Program-made: the position numbers and the translations under genes
Notes under the pieces: model-generated
What the model was told of the DNA's origin: nothing
Databases searched by the model: none
What the model saw: the letters and a program-made list of their open reading frames with translations, nothing else
Part shown: piece after piece, positions 39,857-50,430 of the stretch
How positions within the stretch are numbered: position 1 is the stretch's first letter
Layout of the letters: the number at the start of each line of letters is the position of its first letter
Assembly (NCBI RefSeq): GCF_030272615.1
Contig: NC_081406.1
Coordinates: 211,770,997 to 211,828,996 of the forward strand
Length of the DNA stretch: 58,000 nt
Direction of reading: 5' to 3'
From: Cryptomeria japonica
Lineage: Eukaryota; Streptophyta; Pinopsida; Cupressales; Cupressaceae

Positions 39857-40691
39857 CTAGGGATTCATGTCTTTTTCTTTTATTATCTTTTTGTGGCTAA
39901 GGGCATTGACCTGACTACCAAAGTATCCCTTTTCATGTAGTTGAATACCCTTGATTCTATTACTATCTTCCAAGTTTCGTGCCATCAGGAGAGCTATGAG
40001 AGCATTATCGTCGGTGTAGATATCTAATGAGTTTAGGATGGACAAGATGTAGCTCGTGTGAAGTGGGAGGGGTTACGGGGGTGATGGTATTGATGTAAGT
40101 GTCAAAGAAGATATCTTTCTCATATTCGTAAGGCATTTCATGGAATTCCTCTTCGTCAATGCTTTCGATATCCAAAGAAGGACTAGAAGGGGCACCAGCG
40201 ATAGTAATCTTAGGCACCGGGGTGTACCCCAAGCCTCTATTGTATCTGTAGGAGATAGGATTTATGGGTGCTTTTCTTCCCTTTTCCTCTGGTCCCAGGC
40301 CGTGTCCTTTGTAACCCATTCTTTCAACTATGGCAAATGCTTTTGGGTACATTTTTTTGGATATTGTTGCTAGATCATCATCCTCTTCCCGATACAACCA
40401 GGAAGAGACATCTGCTTCAAGGCTCTCCTCATTAAGTGGGCCCCATTGCTGGAAGGTGGTATTTTGGTATTGCATGACTGGTTTTGGGTCCTTTTTGAGC
40501 TCTTTTGGTTTGCCAAATGACTTAGGGGAGAGAGGGAGGTTGCCTATTAATAAGACGTCCTCCAATTTGTATTCTCCATAGCCATTGCACAAGATCTTGA
40601 TTTGATTATCTGGTTGGGATGATGTGGAGGCAACATTTGATGTGTCAGACAGAGGCATTGGTGAGGGTATATTTAGTGGACAATGATACAA
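39857..40691 (-). pseudogene. G-patch-containing region of T3 between protease and RT
   Basis: The frame at 40691-40005 holds, at residues about 119-160, AFAIVERMGYKGHGLGPEEK followed by GRKAPINPISY, a G-patch motif (G-aromatic, GxGhG, then G four residues on) with one residue fewer than usual between the aromatic and the GxG. G-patches bind RNA or nucleic-acid helicases and occur next to protease in betaretroviruses and in some plant gypsy elements. The flanking sequence is acidic (EFHEMPYEYEKDIFFDTYIN) and leads into the RT polyprotein. Confidence 0.7.
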
Positions 40692-40699
40692 ATGCTTCC

Positions 40700-41290
40700 C
40701 CTCTAATAGTTTGCAATATTGAAAAGGTTGGGGATTGCCTTTGATAGTTATCTATCTTCCATTGAAGGGGAATTTGATGCATTGGTGATAGGTGGAGGGT
40801 ACAGCCTTCAAGGAGTGAATCCATGGTCACCCGAGGAGAATGTTGTAGGGGAGATGAAGACCTAGTACTGGGCAAGGGGTTTCAATTGTAATGAGGCCCA
40901 CTTGAAGAGGTAAGGTGATCATGACCTTTGAAAGTCTTTCTGCATCATCATATGCCTTTATTGTGATCCTTATTGATGTGTCTACCAAATCCTTAGAAAG
41001 TCCCAACTGTTTTATTAATTTATATGTACACAAATTAAGCCCGGATCCACCATCTATAAGGATATGTTTGACCTAATGCTTGTGGATAAGAGCTTCGATA
41101 TGCAAAGGTTTGTTATGGTCTTCATCTGCAGGAGCATCTTTGGAGGTAAATACAAGGTGCTACTGGGCAGCAAGGTTTCCAATGATGGCTTGGAATTGGG
41201 TGGCATTGATGTTATTAGGAACACGTGATTCAAGAAGGGCTTGTTCCAAAATTTCTTTATGGACGGGGGAAGTCTTGAGAAGTTCTAGAA
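40700..41290 (-). pseudogene. aspartic protease of T3
   Basis: KHILIDGGSGLNLCTYKLIK contains the D-x-G-S form of the active site typical of Tat proteases (DGGS). Following blocks are TSIRITIKAYDDAERLSKVM, IETPCPVLGLHLPYNILLG, a stop, then PWIHSLKAVPSTYHQCIKFP, the usual YNILLGRPWIH end with Arg replaced by a stop (about 40824). It is preceded by a frame PVHKEILEQALLESRVPNNI, also seen upstream of Tat proteases. Confidence 0.8.
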
Positions 41291-41297
41291 TGGAAAT

Positions 41298-43571
41298 CTA
41301 TGCAGGGGTCTTCCCAAGTTGGTCTAGGAGGTCATATCGGCAGGTGGAAGACATGGGCAGGGGGTTTGGTGGGGGAGGGATTCCTTGGATGGTGACCTTA
41401 CCTTGGCATGTAGTTACATTGCAATCATTCTGGAAATGGGAGGTGGAAGGCATGGCACCTTGGATGACTATCCTAGCAGGATTTGGTCTGCTTTGGGAAG
41501 GAGGATTAACTCCTTGGATGGTTATGACATTGACACAAGTGTCTGTAGGTTCAATGTGACCTACTAAGAAATCAAAGCTGGTTATGTGATTAGCATAGTC
41601 ATAACCCATTGTGTTGGATGATGAGCCTTTTCCTTTATCATGCTTCGGGAATGGTTCCTGGTAGACTTTAAGTTTGTCATTGTTATTACCAGGTTTCACG
41701 TTTGCTACGTCAATCTCACCCCTATCAATGAGATCTTGTATGTAGATTTTGAGCTTCATACACTTTCGTGTATCATGTCCCTGGATACAATGGTATTTGC
41801 AATACTCATTTTCATTGTACCATCTTGGTTTAGGTTGATTGGGGTCAAACGGGCGAGTGATTGGAAAAACCACTACACCTTCTTGGACAAGTTTTTGAAA
41901 CACCATTTCAATAGGCTCAGCCAAAGGAGTGAAGTCCCTTGGAGTCCTATTATTTGATCGGGGTGGTCGTCCCTGGATTGAGAAATTGTTATGTGGTTTT
42001 TGAGATTGATTTTGATTGAATTGATCATTATTGGTGGTGGATTTTGGGGGAGCAGTCATGGTTTGGATCTGCTTTGCATCAGTTACACCATCATTGACCA
42101 CTTTTTTGTTTTTAGACCAGAATTTTGGCTTGTCACTATGATAAGAGGAAGAACTTTGTGTCAACTTCTGGTAATGTTTCAAGGTCCCTTCCTCCAACAA
42201 GACACGTTTGAGGGCGAGGTCCTTATCAGTCAATTTTTGGAAGGATTTGATACATTGAGATATTAAGGGTCTTGAAAGTTTAAGCACCAAGTTCTTTTGA
42301 AATAGCTCAATTTGATGCTATTCTGGCATTTCCCATAGGAATTTCTTGATAAGATGTCACCATCTTTGTAGGAAATTGGCAAAGGTTTCTCTGGGCCTTT
42401 GTTTTATATTGCATAGGTCCATCATAGAAACATCATTAACCATGTTATAAGCATAGTGGGCCACAAAATTTTCTACCAAGTCTGGAAAGGAGACAATGGA
42501 ACCTTGTGGTAGAGATGAGAACCATGCCAGGGCGTCTCTCGTGAGACTCTTGGGAAAGAGTCTGCGAAGATAAAGGTCACTATAGGAGACTTCTTGGCAT
42601 AGGATGTGGAATTCTCGAACATGATCGTGGGGGTCTCCTTTGCCTTCATACTTGGTGAATTTGGGGATCTCAAATCTCAGAGGATAGGGTGCAACTTATA
42701 TAGATGGGTCATAAGGACAAGGGCAAAACTCTTCGAATGAGTAAGTTTTTCTTTTATTAGTCCTTTCTTTCATGTCCTTAATGATACTCTTCATGTCTTG
42801 AATTTCTTTGATGAGGTCTTGTTATGGACTTTGATAATGATGAATTGTATTTGCCCCAAGAATTGGATGAGCAAAAGAAGGTGCACCACCACCAATATAT
42901 TGATATGAGGAAGAGGTGGGAACATGAGATGTGAGGGGCGATGTCGCAGGGATTCATGTGATAGTTGGTTGTGACCCGTGAACTGTTGTAACAGGATTGA
43001 GTATGGCATGGATAAAATTTGTGACATTGTTGGTAGGAATGGAAGTTTGTGGAATAGAAATATGCAGTTGAATGAAAGGAGATGGCACAGAAGCATGTTG
43101 GAGAGTAGATGAAATTGGATTCGATAATGGTATAGATGGTAAGGAGGAAGAAGGTGGGATGGAGAATACGGTGGGAGGTGTCATGGATGGCATTGATTGA
43201 GCTTGGATGATTGATGGATTTGCGATTGATTGATTTTGAATAATAGGTGTAGCACTTTGTGAGGGAACAAGGTCTCCTTGTGGTTGTTGGCCGAGAGTGG
43301 ATCTATAAAATTCAGGTGGAAGTTGAGCTCCATTTTCAAGGAGAGTTTTTAGAAGTGCAGTAGGATTGTGTTGAATAAATTTTTCCATCATCTCTTGGTT
43401 ATAAGCATCTGCTAGGAAAGTCTGCACTTCCAGAGAGAGTTCATCTTGGCTAACCATGTTAGGATCTTGGCTTTGATCTTGATTGCTAGGCTGTCCACTT
43501 TGTGTAGGATCCTGCATGGGATCTTCATATAGGACATTAATGTCCGGCATGCCATATTGTTGTTCAACCAT
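41298..43571 (-). pseudogene. Gag of T3
   Basis: The N-terminal frame starts at 43571 (MVEQQYGMPDINVLYEDPMQ), 205 codons, Pro/Ser/Gln-rich. A retrotransposon gag core follows in other frames at 42300-42560: WFSSLPQGSIVSFPDLVENF, then DLCNIKQRPRETFANFLQRW. The 330-codon frame 42290-41298 has RVLLEEG, FTPLAEPIEMVFQKLVQEG and the Tat zinc finger EYCKYHCIQGHDTRKC (C-X2-H-X4-H-X4-C), then an extended tail with repeated VxxIQG phrases (VITIQGV, IVIQGAM, VTIQGIP). The internal stops mean no full Gag could be made. Confidence 0.85.
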
Positions 43572-44195
43572 CTTTCTCTTTTGGGATCAAGTTGTGACCA
43601 TACACGAATAACCTTAGAAACGTTTGGAGGAGGAAATTTGTGATGAAAGGACTTAGAGCAAGATATTTGTGGAATTTTGGATTTTGTCTTCAATGACAAG
43701 GAATTTCGTTGATTGGTGGGGTTCTTGGATTAGAGCATGGATTTGATGAGGATTTGATACCTTAGTCCTTGGATGAGGATTTTAGGTGGTGGATGCAACC
43801 ATAAGCAAGGTGATAACCAAGTTGGGTAGAACTTAGACCTTGGATTGATGATCAAAAAGCCTCTCTTATACCAAGGGTTGACTAATAACCCTAAGCAAAG
43901 TAAAGACATGAGTTAAGAGTCTTGATCAACTCAAAAAGGATTAGGCAAAAGGCACTTGGAGAGGATTCTCCTTCAAGTATGAGAGCCAATTGATTGATGA
44001 TGAGGTCTAAGTGGAATTTCACAAGGCATGCAACCTTAACGTGAGGTTAAATTGGATTAGAGGACGATTGGATTTGGATTTGGATATTTGATTTGATAGT
44101 GGAGGGAGATTGATTTGATGTGCTAAGTCCTTGGGAAATTTGAGGATGATTGATGGAGGAGGTATGGTAGTGACGACTTAGAAGAAACTTTGATG
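43572..44195 (-). other. T3 leader next to gag
   Basis: No frame beyond the Gag start. The sequence is G/A-rich in plus-strand reading with GGATTTGGATTTGGATATTTG words (44060-44090). Nothing else identified. Confidence 0.5.
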
Positions 44196-44200
44196 ACTAG
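44196..44200. repeat. target site duplication ACTAG, left copy
   Basis: ACTAG precedes TGTAGCGTCC and is repeated at 45401-45405. Confidence 0.88.
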
Positions 44201-45400
44201 TGTAGCGTCCTAAAATTGCGACACTTGCAATTTTGACTGCATTTGGGTCTTCACGATGGCGACGCAACGTTGAACTTGAATGGAGACCCCGAAACCTGCT
44301 TGTGACATCAAAAACTGCATTTTCTGCACCTTGGCCTGATCCCTCCTTGCACCCTGCTGCCCCAGGAGGTGGGACCATGGCGCCTAGCGCCCTGGTCCCC
44401 CAGGACCATGGCACCCAGCGCCCTGGTCCCTGGCCCTATTTTGGGCCCGGTCTCTTTTGGGCATCGGGTCTTTAAGTTTGCAATTCGGGAAATAATGTTT
44501 CTAGGTCGGCCTAAGGTCGGAAAAATCAGTCTATCAACCCTAATTGACAAGTATATAAACTACTTTTCCTCTCCTAGAAAGGGAGGAAGGAAATAAGCAA
44601 GAGCAAGAGGCGAAAGCGATATTCAAACATTCAAACATTCAAGCATTCAAGCATTCCTTCAAGCAATTGAGCATTCTAAGTCTCCATTCAAGGCTAGGTG
44701 TTGCATTCAAGACAAGGATTCAACCATTGAAGAGGAGATCACTTACAAAATAAAACATACTACATACATTACACCTTCGCATGTAAGAATACAAACATTC
44801 TTACAACAAGGTATCAGTACTTGTTTACATTACAAACATTTGCATTTACAACATTCTCATTTCTTGGTTAATTCCAAAACCGGGGTTTGACCTAAGGGCA
44901 AACCCCTAATCCCTAACCCCCAATCATCCTCTCTTTTCTGTGTGTAGGTTGCAGGTATGCGGCTGTAATTGAAGATCTGGAATCCTTGTGCAGAGACGAA
45001 CAGATCCACCTTCGTTTCGCAGATTTTTCGGAGGACCGTGTGCACGCGGGCACCATCATCCTGTCAACTTTCGCTCAAATTTGCAGAACAGCACCGTCTT
45101 GACATTTTATTGCTAATTCCAGGTCCGCAGCTTCATCCCATATCCCTATCTCTGTTTACAAGCGAATCTTTCTTACTTTACATACATTCCTAGTTCAATC
45201 ATTCTATCTATATTCTTTACAAAAGAGGGTATCCTTGATGTCTTAACCCTTGAAACTCATCTAGAATCCAATCTTGCATTGCGTGGGATTGGATCTTGTG
45301 GGTTTCAACCCCTCTTTTGAATGTAAAGTCTCCCCTAAGTGAAAACCATCAACCCTAGTGACCTCCCTTCTCTCTCCTTGGAGTTGGGGAGGGGAGAACA
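44201..45400 (+). repeat. 1200-bp solo LTR inside the T3 leader
   Basis: It begins TGTAGCGTCCTAAAATTG and ends GGGGAGAACA, with perfect ACTAG duplications. No primer site, PPT or coding sequence adjoins it. A TATA box (TATATAAA, 44552-44559) about 350 bases in sets the plus orientation and the U3/R border. U3 holds two ~30-bp near-palindromic direct repeats (44372-44400, 44403-44430) containing GGACCATGGC and GCGCCCTGGTCCC, a possible enhancer. The TGTAGCGTCC start is typical of certain plant gypsy LTRs. Confidence 0.85.
44552..44559 (+). promoter_or_regulatory. TATA box of the 1200-bp solo LTR
   Basis: TATATAAA at a U3/R position, followed 25-30 bases later by a CTCTCCTAGAAAGGGAGG segment likely to include the start of transcription. 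Confidence 0.5.
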
Positions 45401-45405
45401 ACTAG
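45401..45405. repeat. target site duplication ACTAG, right copy
   Basis: ACTAG following GAGAACA; identical to 44196-44200. Confidence 0.88.
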
Positions 45406-47898
45406 GGTTCGATTTTTCTGCTTTACAACTAGGTTGTTCTTGGCATGAACATGACTCAATGGAGGGTCGATTCGAATAGCAAGTTGTATGAAGGGATATG
45501 AACACCTTGATTTGGATGATAGTAGGTGTTTCAAAGGACAAACTTGAATGTTGATGGACAGGATGAACTCTTAGCTTCTCTCTTGGGCTTATGAAACATG
45601 GGACAGATGGATTTTTGATGCAATTTTGGACTTTATGTGGGTAATGACTCGGACAATTGTTTGTGTCTTGACAAGTGTTTTGCAAAGTGTTTTGGGGATA
45701 GTGATGTGTTTTTAGTCTTCTCTTGGCAAGTATATATCAAACAAAGAAAACACAATGATCAAATGTATATTATCTCAAAGACACTCATGCTCATATACAA
45801 CATTCTTAAGGCTGGCAAGGACAATAGTCATTGGATCCCAATTGGTTTCCCAGCTACGCTTACCCAAAGTGGACACTTAGATGCTTGACACCACTAGCTC
45901 CCCTCCACGGCACTCACTTCTCAGGGCAGCCAAGTATCAATTCCCATGAAAATTCCTCATGGTGAACTTTGTGTCTCTACTAAGGGCCATAAAAATATGG
46001 GCGGCTTCGGAGGTCCGACCTTCTGCACCAATGACTAGAAGGTTTTTTGGCCACTATGAACAAGGTGTTTAGTAAGTCTTCCCATAAGGAGCTACCCTTC
46101 AAAGTTGTGCAAGTGCAATTGAGGCCTATAGCCCAATGAAGCACCAAGAACTTAGTAGTCACGCAAGCGTGATTGAGATCTCTAGGATCCTACTAAGCAC
46201 CCAATGTGAGACTGAACTCTCATATAGCCCCAACCATTAACCCTTTCGTAGTTAATGGCCTATTTATTATAGTGAGTTGGGAACCCCAGTTCTACTCACT
46301 TGGGTTGTTCCTCTCTTACCTTCTCAAAGAGAAAGTTGGGAGGGCAGACCTGCTAGAGGTAAACACACAATCAAACAAGAAAAGGTTGGAGGGTCTTGAT
46401 TTCTGATCATCTAGCTAGACGAGAGCATACTCTCCTACCTTTATGCTTTTCTTAAAGACACATAAGACAATGGTTCATTCCATTTTAATTAATAGCTAGG
46501 TGCCTAATTTAAATACATGCACAATGTTTGGTTGAATCAGCTAGGCAACTTGCAAAACCACTTGATTAGTAGTTTGAAAAATGGAGTCTTCAACAAGCAT
46601 CCTGCAAAAGACTAACAAAATGACAAAAATATTAATTTTTTTGATTTTTTGTGAATACGTAGAAAAACATGAATAAAACTTTTTTTACCAATGACAAATG
46701 TGGATTTGGAGGAAGCTTTGATGGGTAAATGGGGTTTGACTAGGTTTTTGCTACTTTCCAAGGGATAAACAAGCAAAAACTGGAGATTTTGGAGGAGAGA
46801 TGAAGGAATAGAAAAATTTGTCCAAGAGGGACAAAGAAGCAAAAGTTGGAGGTGGACAATATGGAAAAATTTGGAGGTGATTGGATAAAAGAGGAAGAGT
46901 TATGGCAAACCCTAAAAATGGAGTAATGTGGGATTTTGGGCTTCAAAAAGTGGATTTTTGGATAAGGCCCCCCAAGGAAGGAAATGTGCAAAATGGTAAT
47001 GCGGGGGATCTAGTGAAGTTTGAAGAAAAATGGAGTGAAGACAAAGTAGATATGACAAAAAAACATAATTTTTTTTTTTTTTTTTTAATAACAGAAACAG
47101 AAATAGAAAAAATCTAAACAGACAAATAACAAAACAAAAAAAATGTAGTCGCGCTGATTAGCAGGTGGTCAGATTAATCTGCAAAACTAAAAAGATGGAA
47201 ATTAGTCTTAAAGTGCTAAATAAAACAACAAACAAAAAAAGAGTAGATAACAGTTGTAGATAACAGACCAAATAACATAGCAGATGACAGTCGCAGATAA
47301 CAAAGCACATAACAAAGCACATAACAAAGCAGATAACAGTCGTGCTAAACAGATAGAAAAGTGCCAAAGGTCTGGATTTCTGATTGTCTAGATAGACAAG
47401 AGCATACTCTCCTACTTTTACACTTTCCTCAAAAGATAATGATTCATTTATTCCCCTAATTAAGCCTAAGTATCTAAAAATTGAAAACACAACTTGCAAC
47501 ACCACTTGGTTAGTAGTTTCAAAATAAAGTCTTTGACAAACATAGATTTGATTGACAAATCCTTTGACAAATGAGATCTGCAAATACTTGTTAGATTGTC
47601 AAAACATAAAAAAAAAGAAAACTCTTGACCCTGAAAAAAAAACCTGAAATTTGAGTAAACATAAACAACTCGTAAACTCTTTGTTTTTTATACGAGTAAA
47701 CAAAAACAACTACTCTCTAAAAACTATTAAAAAAGAAAACTCTGTTTTTTTTTATATATACAAGTAAACAGAAACAAAAACTCATACGACTCATTCTACA
47801 AGCTCCTACGAGTTTTCTTAGTAGTTTTCATGTTGAAGCGGAATCTACAACAAAAATTCACAAAAATTTGCAAAAAGAGGTTAAATTTAGGGACGTGA
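45406..47898 (-). other. distal 5' leader of T3
   Basis: Non-coding. A segment of about 200 bp is present twice in diverged form (46380-46620 and 47365-47585: TTGATTTCTGATCATCTAG/TGGATTTCTGATTGTCTAG, GAGCATACTCTCCTAC, then CACTTGATTAGTAGTTT/CACTTGGTTAGTAGTTT). It also has a relative in the N1 leader (25195-25500). 47230-47345 has short repeats of AGCAGATAACAGTCG/AAAGCACATAAC. Long A/T runs at 47060-47090. Confidence 0.6.
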
Positions 47899-47916
47899 GT
47901 CCCACCGGGCATGCCA
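47899..47916 (-). other. probable primer binding site of T3
   Basis: In element sense it begins TGGCATGCCCGGTGGGAC three bases after the LTR. It starts like the tRNA-Lys-like site of N1 (TGGCA) but the match is poor, so the primer tRNA is not assigned with confidence. Confidence 0.5.
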
Positions 47917-47919
47917 AAA

Positions 47920-49176
47920 TGAAGAGGGGAAAATAGATTAGAAGGGAAAATGATCAAAACATAATGAAATAAACATGAAAAATGCTAAAATATGTTGAAG
48001 GGAGCATTTCAACTTGCTATTTTACCTTCTTCTTCGGATTGAGCCTTTGGTGAAGTTGAATAGCGCCTCTCTCTTCAACTTGATCGAATGGGCTCCTTTT
48101 GCTTGCTTGATGTGGATGGCTCTCCAAATGTGCACAATATGATTGATGGGAGGATGAGATGGATGGATAAGTGACTAAGTGATGGATGAGTATGGATTTG
48201 GCTATAATTTGGATGCTTTGATGACTTTTTTGAACTCAAATGGGCAGCATAAGATTATTAAACTTGGAGATGATGAATGGAGAGATGGAGTCCTCAATTT
48301 ATAGGAAGAGGAGAGGAAGAATGGATGGCTAGGATGGATTCAAGATGAAGGGCTAGGATTGTTTGTGAGCTCACACAAGGCCCAAGAGAGGGTGTGGAGA
48401 CCAAGAGATATGCCTTAAAGGCATTTCTTGTCTCCACACTCCACAAGGTGCATTGGGAAGACTCCCAAGGTACCTTGGGAAGAACAATGTGCATTGGGAA
48501 GACTTCCCAATGTGCCTTGAGAAGAGCAAGGGATGTGACATTCCTTGGAGAATGGAGAGGAGGAATTAAAAATTCTCCAAAAAGGGATAAGCATAGGGAT
48601 TTGAGGAATAAGAAGGAATTAAAAATTCCTTGGGAGAGGGGATGCCTAGAGGAATGTGAGATCTTGAAAATCTCACATTCACCTAGAAAAAGAGCATTTA
48701 AAGCTAGTAGTTGGATGGAAGGGACAAGGGGTTGACTTTGTGACTAATCATGATGATTAGTCACTAGCAACTCTTTAGGAAGGGGATTAGAGGAAGTGTT
48801 AGGTGGGATTAGGATTTGTAGGAGGATTTGACTAAGAGAGAGAATGAGTGGAGGGAATTAAAAATTAGAAGAATAAGGTTAAGTGAGTTTAGGGAGTTTC
48901 TAGAAGAATTTATTAGGTTAATGATGAATTAAGAAGATGATTTGTAGGAATCATGGGGGTTAACTAATTAATTGAAATTAATTAGCTAAGAGAGATATTT
49001 GCGAGGATTTGATTTTTTAGAAGAATAAAGAAAGGGATTGATTTATTAAATAAATCAATCACATGCTATAGTGATGATATTAATTATATTTAATTAATAT
49101 TGAGGAGAATTTGAATTAACATAATTAATTAATTAATTATGTGAGGAATTAAAAATAATTATTTTAAGTGTCTACA
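47920..49176 (-). repeat. 5' LTR of T3 (right)
   Basis: In plus-strand reading it runs from TGAAGAGGGGAAAATAG to TTTTAAGTGTCTACA, 1257 bp, and is followed by ATTAT. It matches the left LTR with few changes. Confidence 0.95.
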
Positions 49177-49181
49177 ATTAT
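49177..49181. repeat. target site duplication of T3, right copy (ATTAT)
   Basis: ATTAT where copia RT sequence resumes (…CTTTGGAGGTGATGATGAC). Confidence 0.93.
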
Positions 49182-49380
49182 CTTTGGAGGTGATGATGAC
49201 TTGAGTAAGAAGTATGCCAGTGATATGCAGAAAGAATCTGAGATGTCTATGATTGGTGAGATGAAATTTTTCTTAGGTTTGCAGATTTCACAGAATGGAA
49301 AAGGTATATTCATATCTCATACTAAGTATGTGAAGGAATTGTTAAGAAGTTTGGGTTAGATGACTCCAAACCTGTTGGAA
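49182..49380 (+). pseudogene. copia reverse transcriptase, second part (C3)
   Basis: The sequence continues FGGDDDLSKKYASDMQKESE, then SMIGEMKFFLGLQISQNGKG and FISHTKYVKELLRSLG, the end of copia RT, with a frameshift or stop at 49357. It joins 33191 directly once T3 is removed: FVDDI on the left and IFGGDDD on the right complete the copia RT active-site region. Confidence 0.92.
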
Positions 49381-50116
49381 CTCCTATGGTGACTAGTTGT
49401 AAATTGTCTAAGAATGATGAATTTCCTAAAGCTAATCAAAGGTTGTACAAATCTATGGTTGGTGGACTGCTATTTCTTATTCAGACTAGGTCGGACATTA
49501 TGCATGTTGTGTGCATAGCTGCTACATATCAAGCTGATCCGAAAGAGAGTCATGTCACTGCTATTAAGAGGATATTCATATACTTGAAGGGAAATATGAA
49601 TTATGGTTTATGGTATATGAGGAATGATGATTTCATGTTATGTGCCTACACTAATGCAGATTGGGTTGGTGATATAGATGATCGAAAGAGCACTACCGGT
49701 GGAGCAATCTTTTTCAATAAGAAGTTAGTTTCATGGGCTAGTAAGAATCAAAACTTGGTGTCCTTATCTACTGTTGAAGTTGAGTACATTGTTCCTACTA
49801 GTAATTGCACTCTAGTATCTAGATGAAGAAAATGTTGAAGGATATCAGAGTTATTTATGATGAGCCTATTGTTATATACTGTGATAATTCTAGTGCTATT
49901 AACATGTCAAAGAATCCAGTGCAACATTCAAAGACTAAGCATGTGTCAATCAAATATCACTACTTGAGAGAGCAAGTCAGTTAAGAGAATGTGAAGCTTG
50001 AGTATGTATATACAAAGGACCAAATAGATAATATTTTCACTAAGCCTTTGGCTGCAGACAAATTTATCTATTTGAGAGACAAGTTAAGGGTGTCCACCCC
50101 TGCTGATGAGAACTAG
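49381..50116 (+). pseudogene. copia RNase H (C3)
   Basis: The frame 49386-49826 gives VTSCKLSKNDEFPKANQRLY, SMVGGLLFLIQTRSDIMHVV, AIKRIFIYLKGNMNYGLWYM, YTNADWVGDIDDRKSTTGGA and WASKNQNLVSLSTVEVEYIV; the Asp and Glu of RNase H are visible. After a stop and shift at about 49824 it continues IYCDNSSAINMSKNPVQHSK, KHVSIKYHYLREQVS, stop, and YTKDQIDNIFTKPLAADKFI, ending at 50116. Inactive, but the best kept RNase H among the copia elements here. Confidence 0.9.
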
Positions 50117-50417
50117 ATGCATTGAGTTGCATCAATCTGGTAGACTTCACAGTCTTATCCCTTTATCTGGATTGGTGAGTTGGTGTTGCTCCTCTATTGG
50201 AGTATTCTATGTTTTGGGGAGAGAGATTCATGCTTCATATTCTAAGGGTGAGAGTAAGTTTGGTTTTCTATTTTGAGATCTTTGGCATTTCTATCAAAGG
50301 GGGAGAGAGTTCATGTGAAAAACTGCCTTGTACGTCCTAATCTTAGGGGAAGTTTGTTGGAGATATCTTCTTTCTTTGCATTGATTATTTCTTACATTCA
50401 TATGTTGCCATCAATGC

Positions 50418-50430
50418 CAAAGGAGGAGAT
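50418..50430 (+). other. polypurine tract of C3
   Basis: CAAAGGAGGAGAT just before the 3' LTR start TGTTGGAG. Confidence 0.85.

Larger units (their letters stand above)
33192..49176 (-). mobile_element. Ty3/gypsy Tat-lineage element T3 (16 kb)
   Basis: LTRs at 33192-34458 and 47920-49176, perfect ATTAT target duplication, and on the minus strand the order leader, gag, protease, G-patch, RT, RNase H, second RNase H, integrase, long 3' region with tandem repeats, PPT. The size (15,985 bp including a 1.2-kb solo LTR) fits large Tat/Ogre-like elements. LTR copies differ at about 14 of the first 200 bases but hardly at all over the next 300, so it is younger than C2. Coding frames carry stops and shifts. 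Confidence 0.95.

Noticed and set aside
41080-41957. Plus-strand frames of 60-159 codons opposite T3 Gag/protease
   Set aside because: The minus strand carries a clear Gag zinc finger and protease; the plus frames have no motif and follow from the coding bias of the other strand.
44233-44596. Overlapping frames on both strands with Pro/Gly-rich translations
   Set aside because: They fall in the GC-richer U3 and TATA region of a solo LTR; no homology and no conservation argument.
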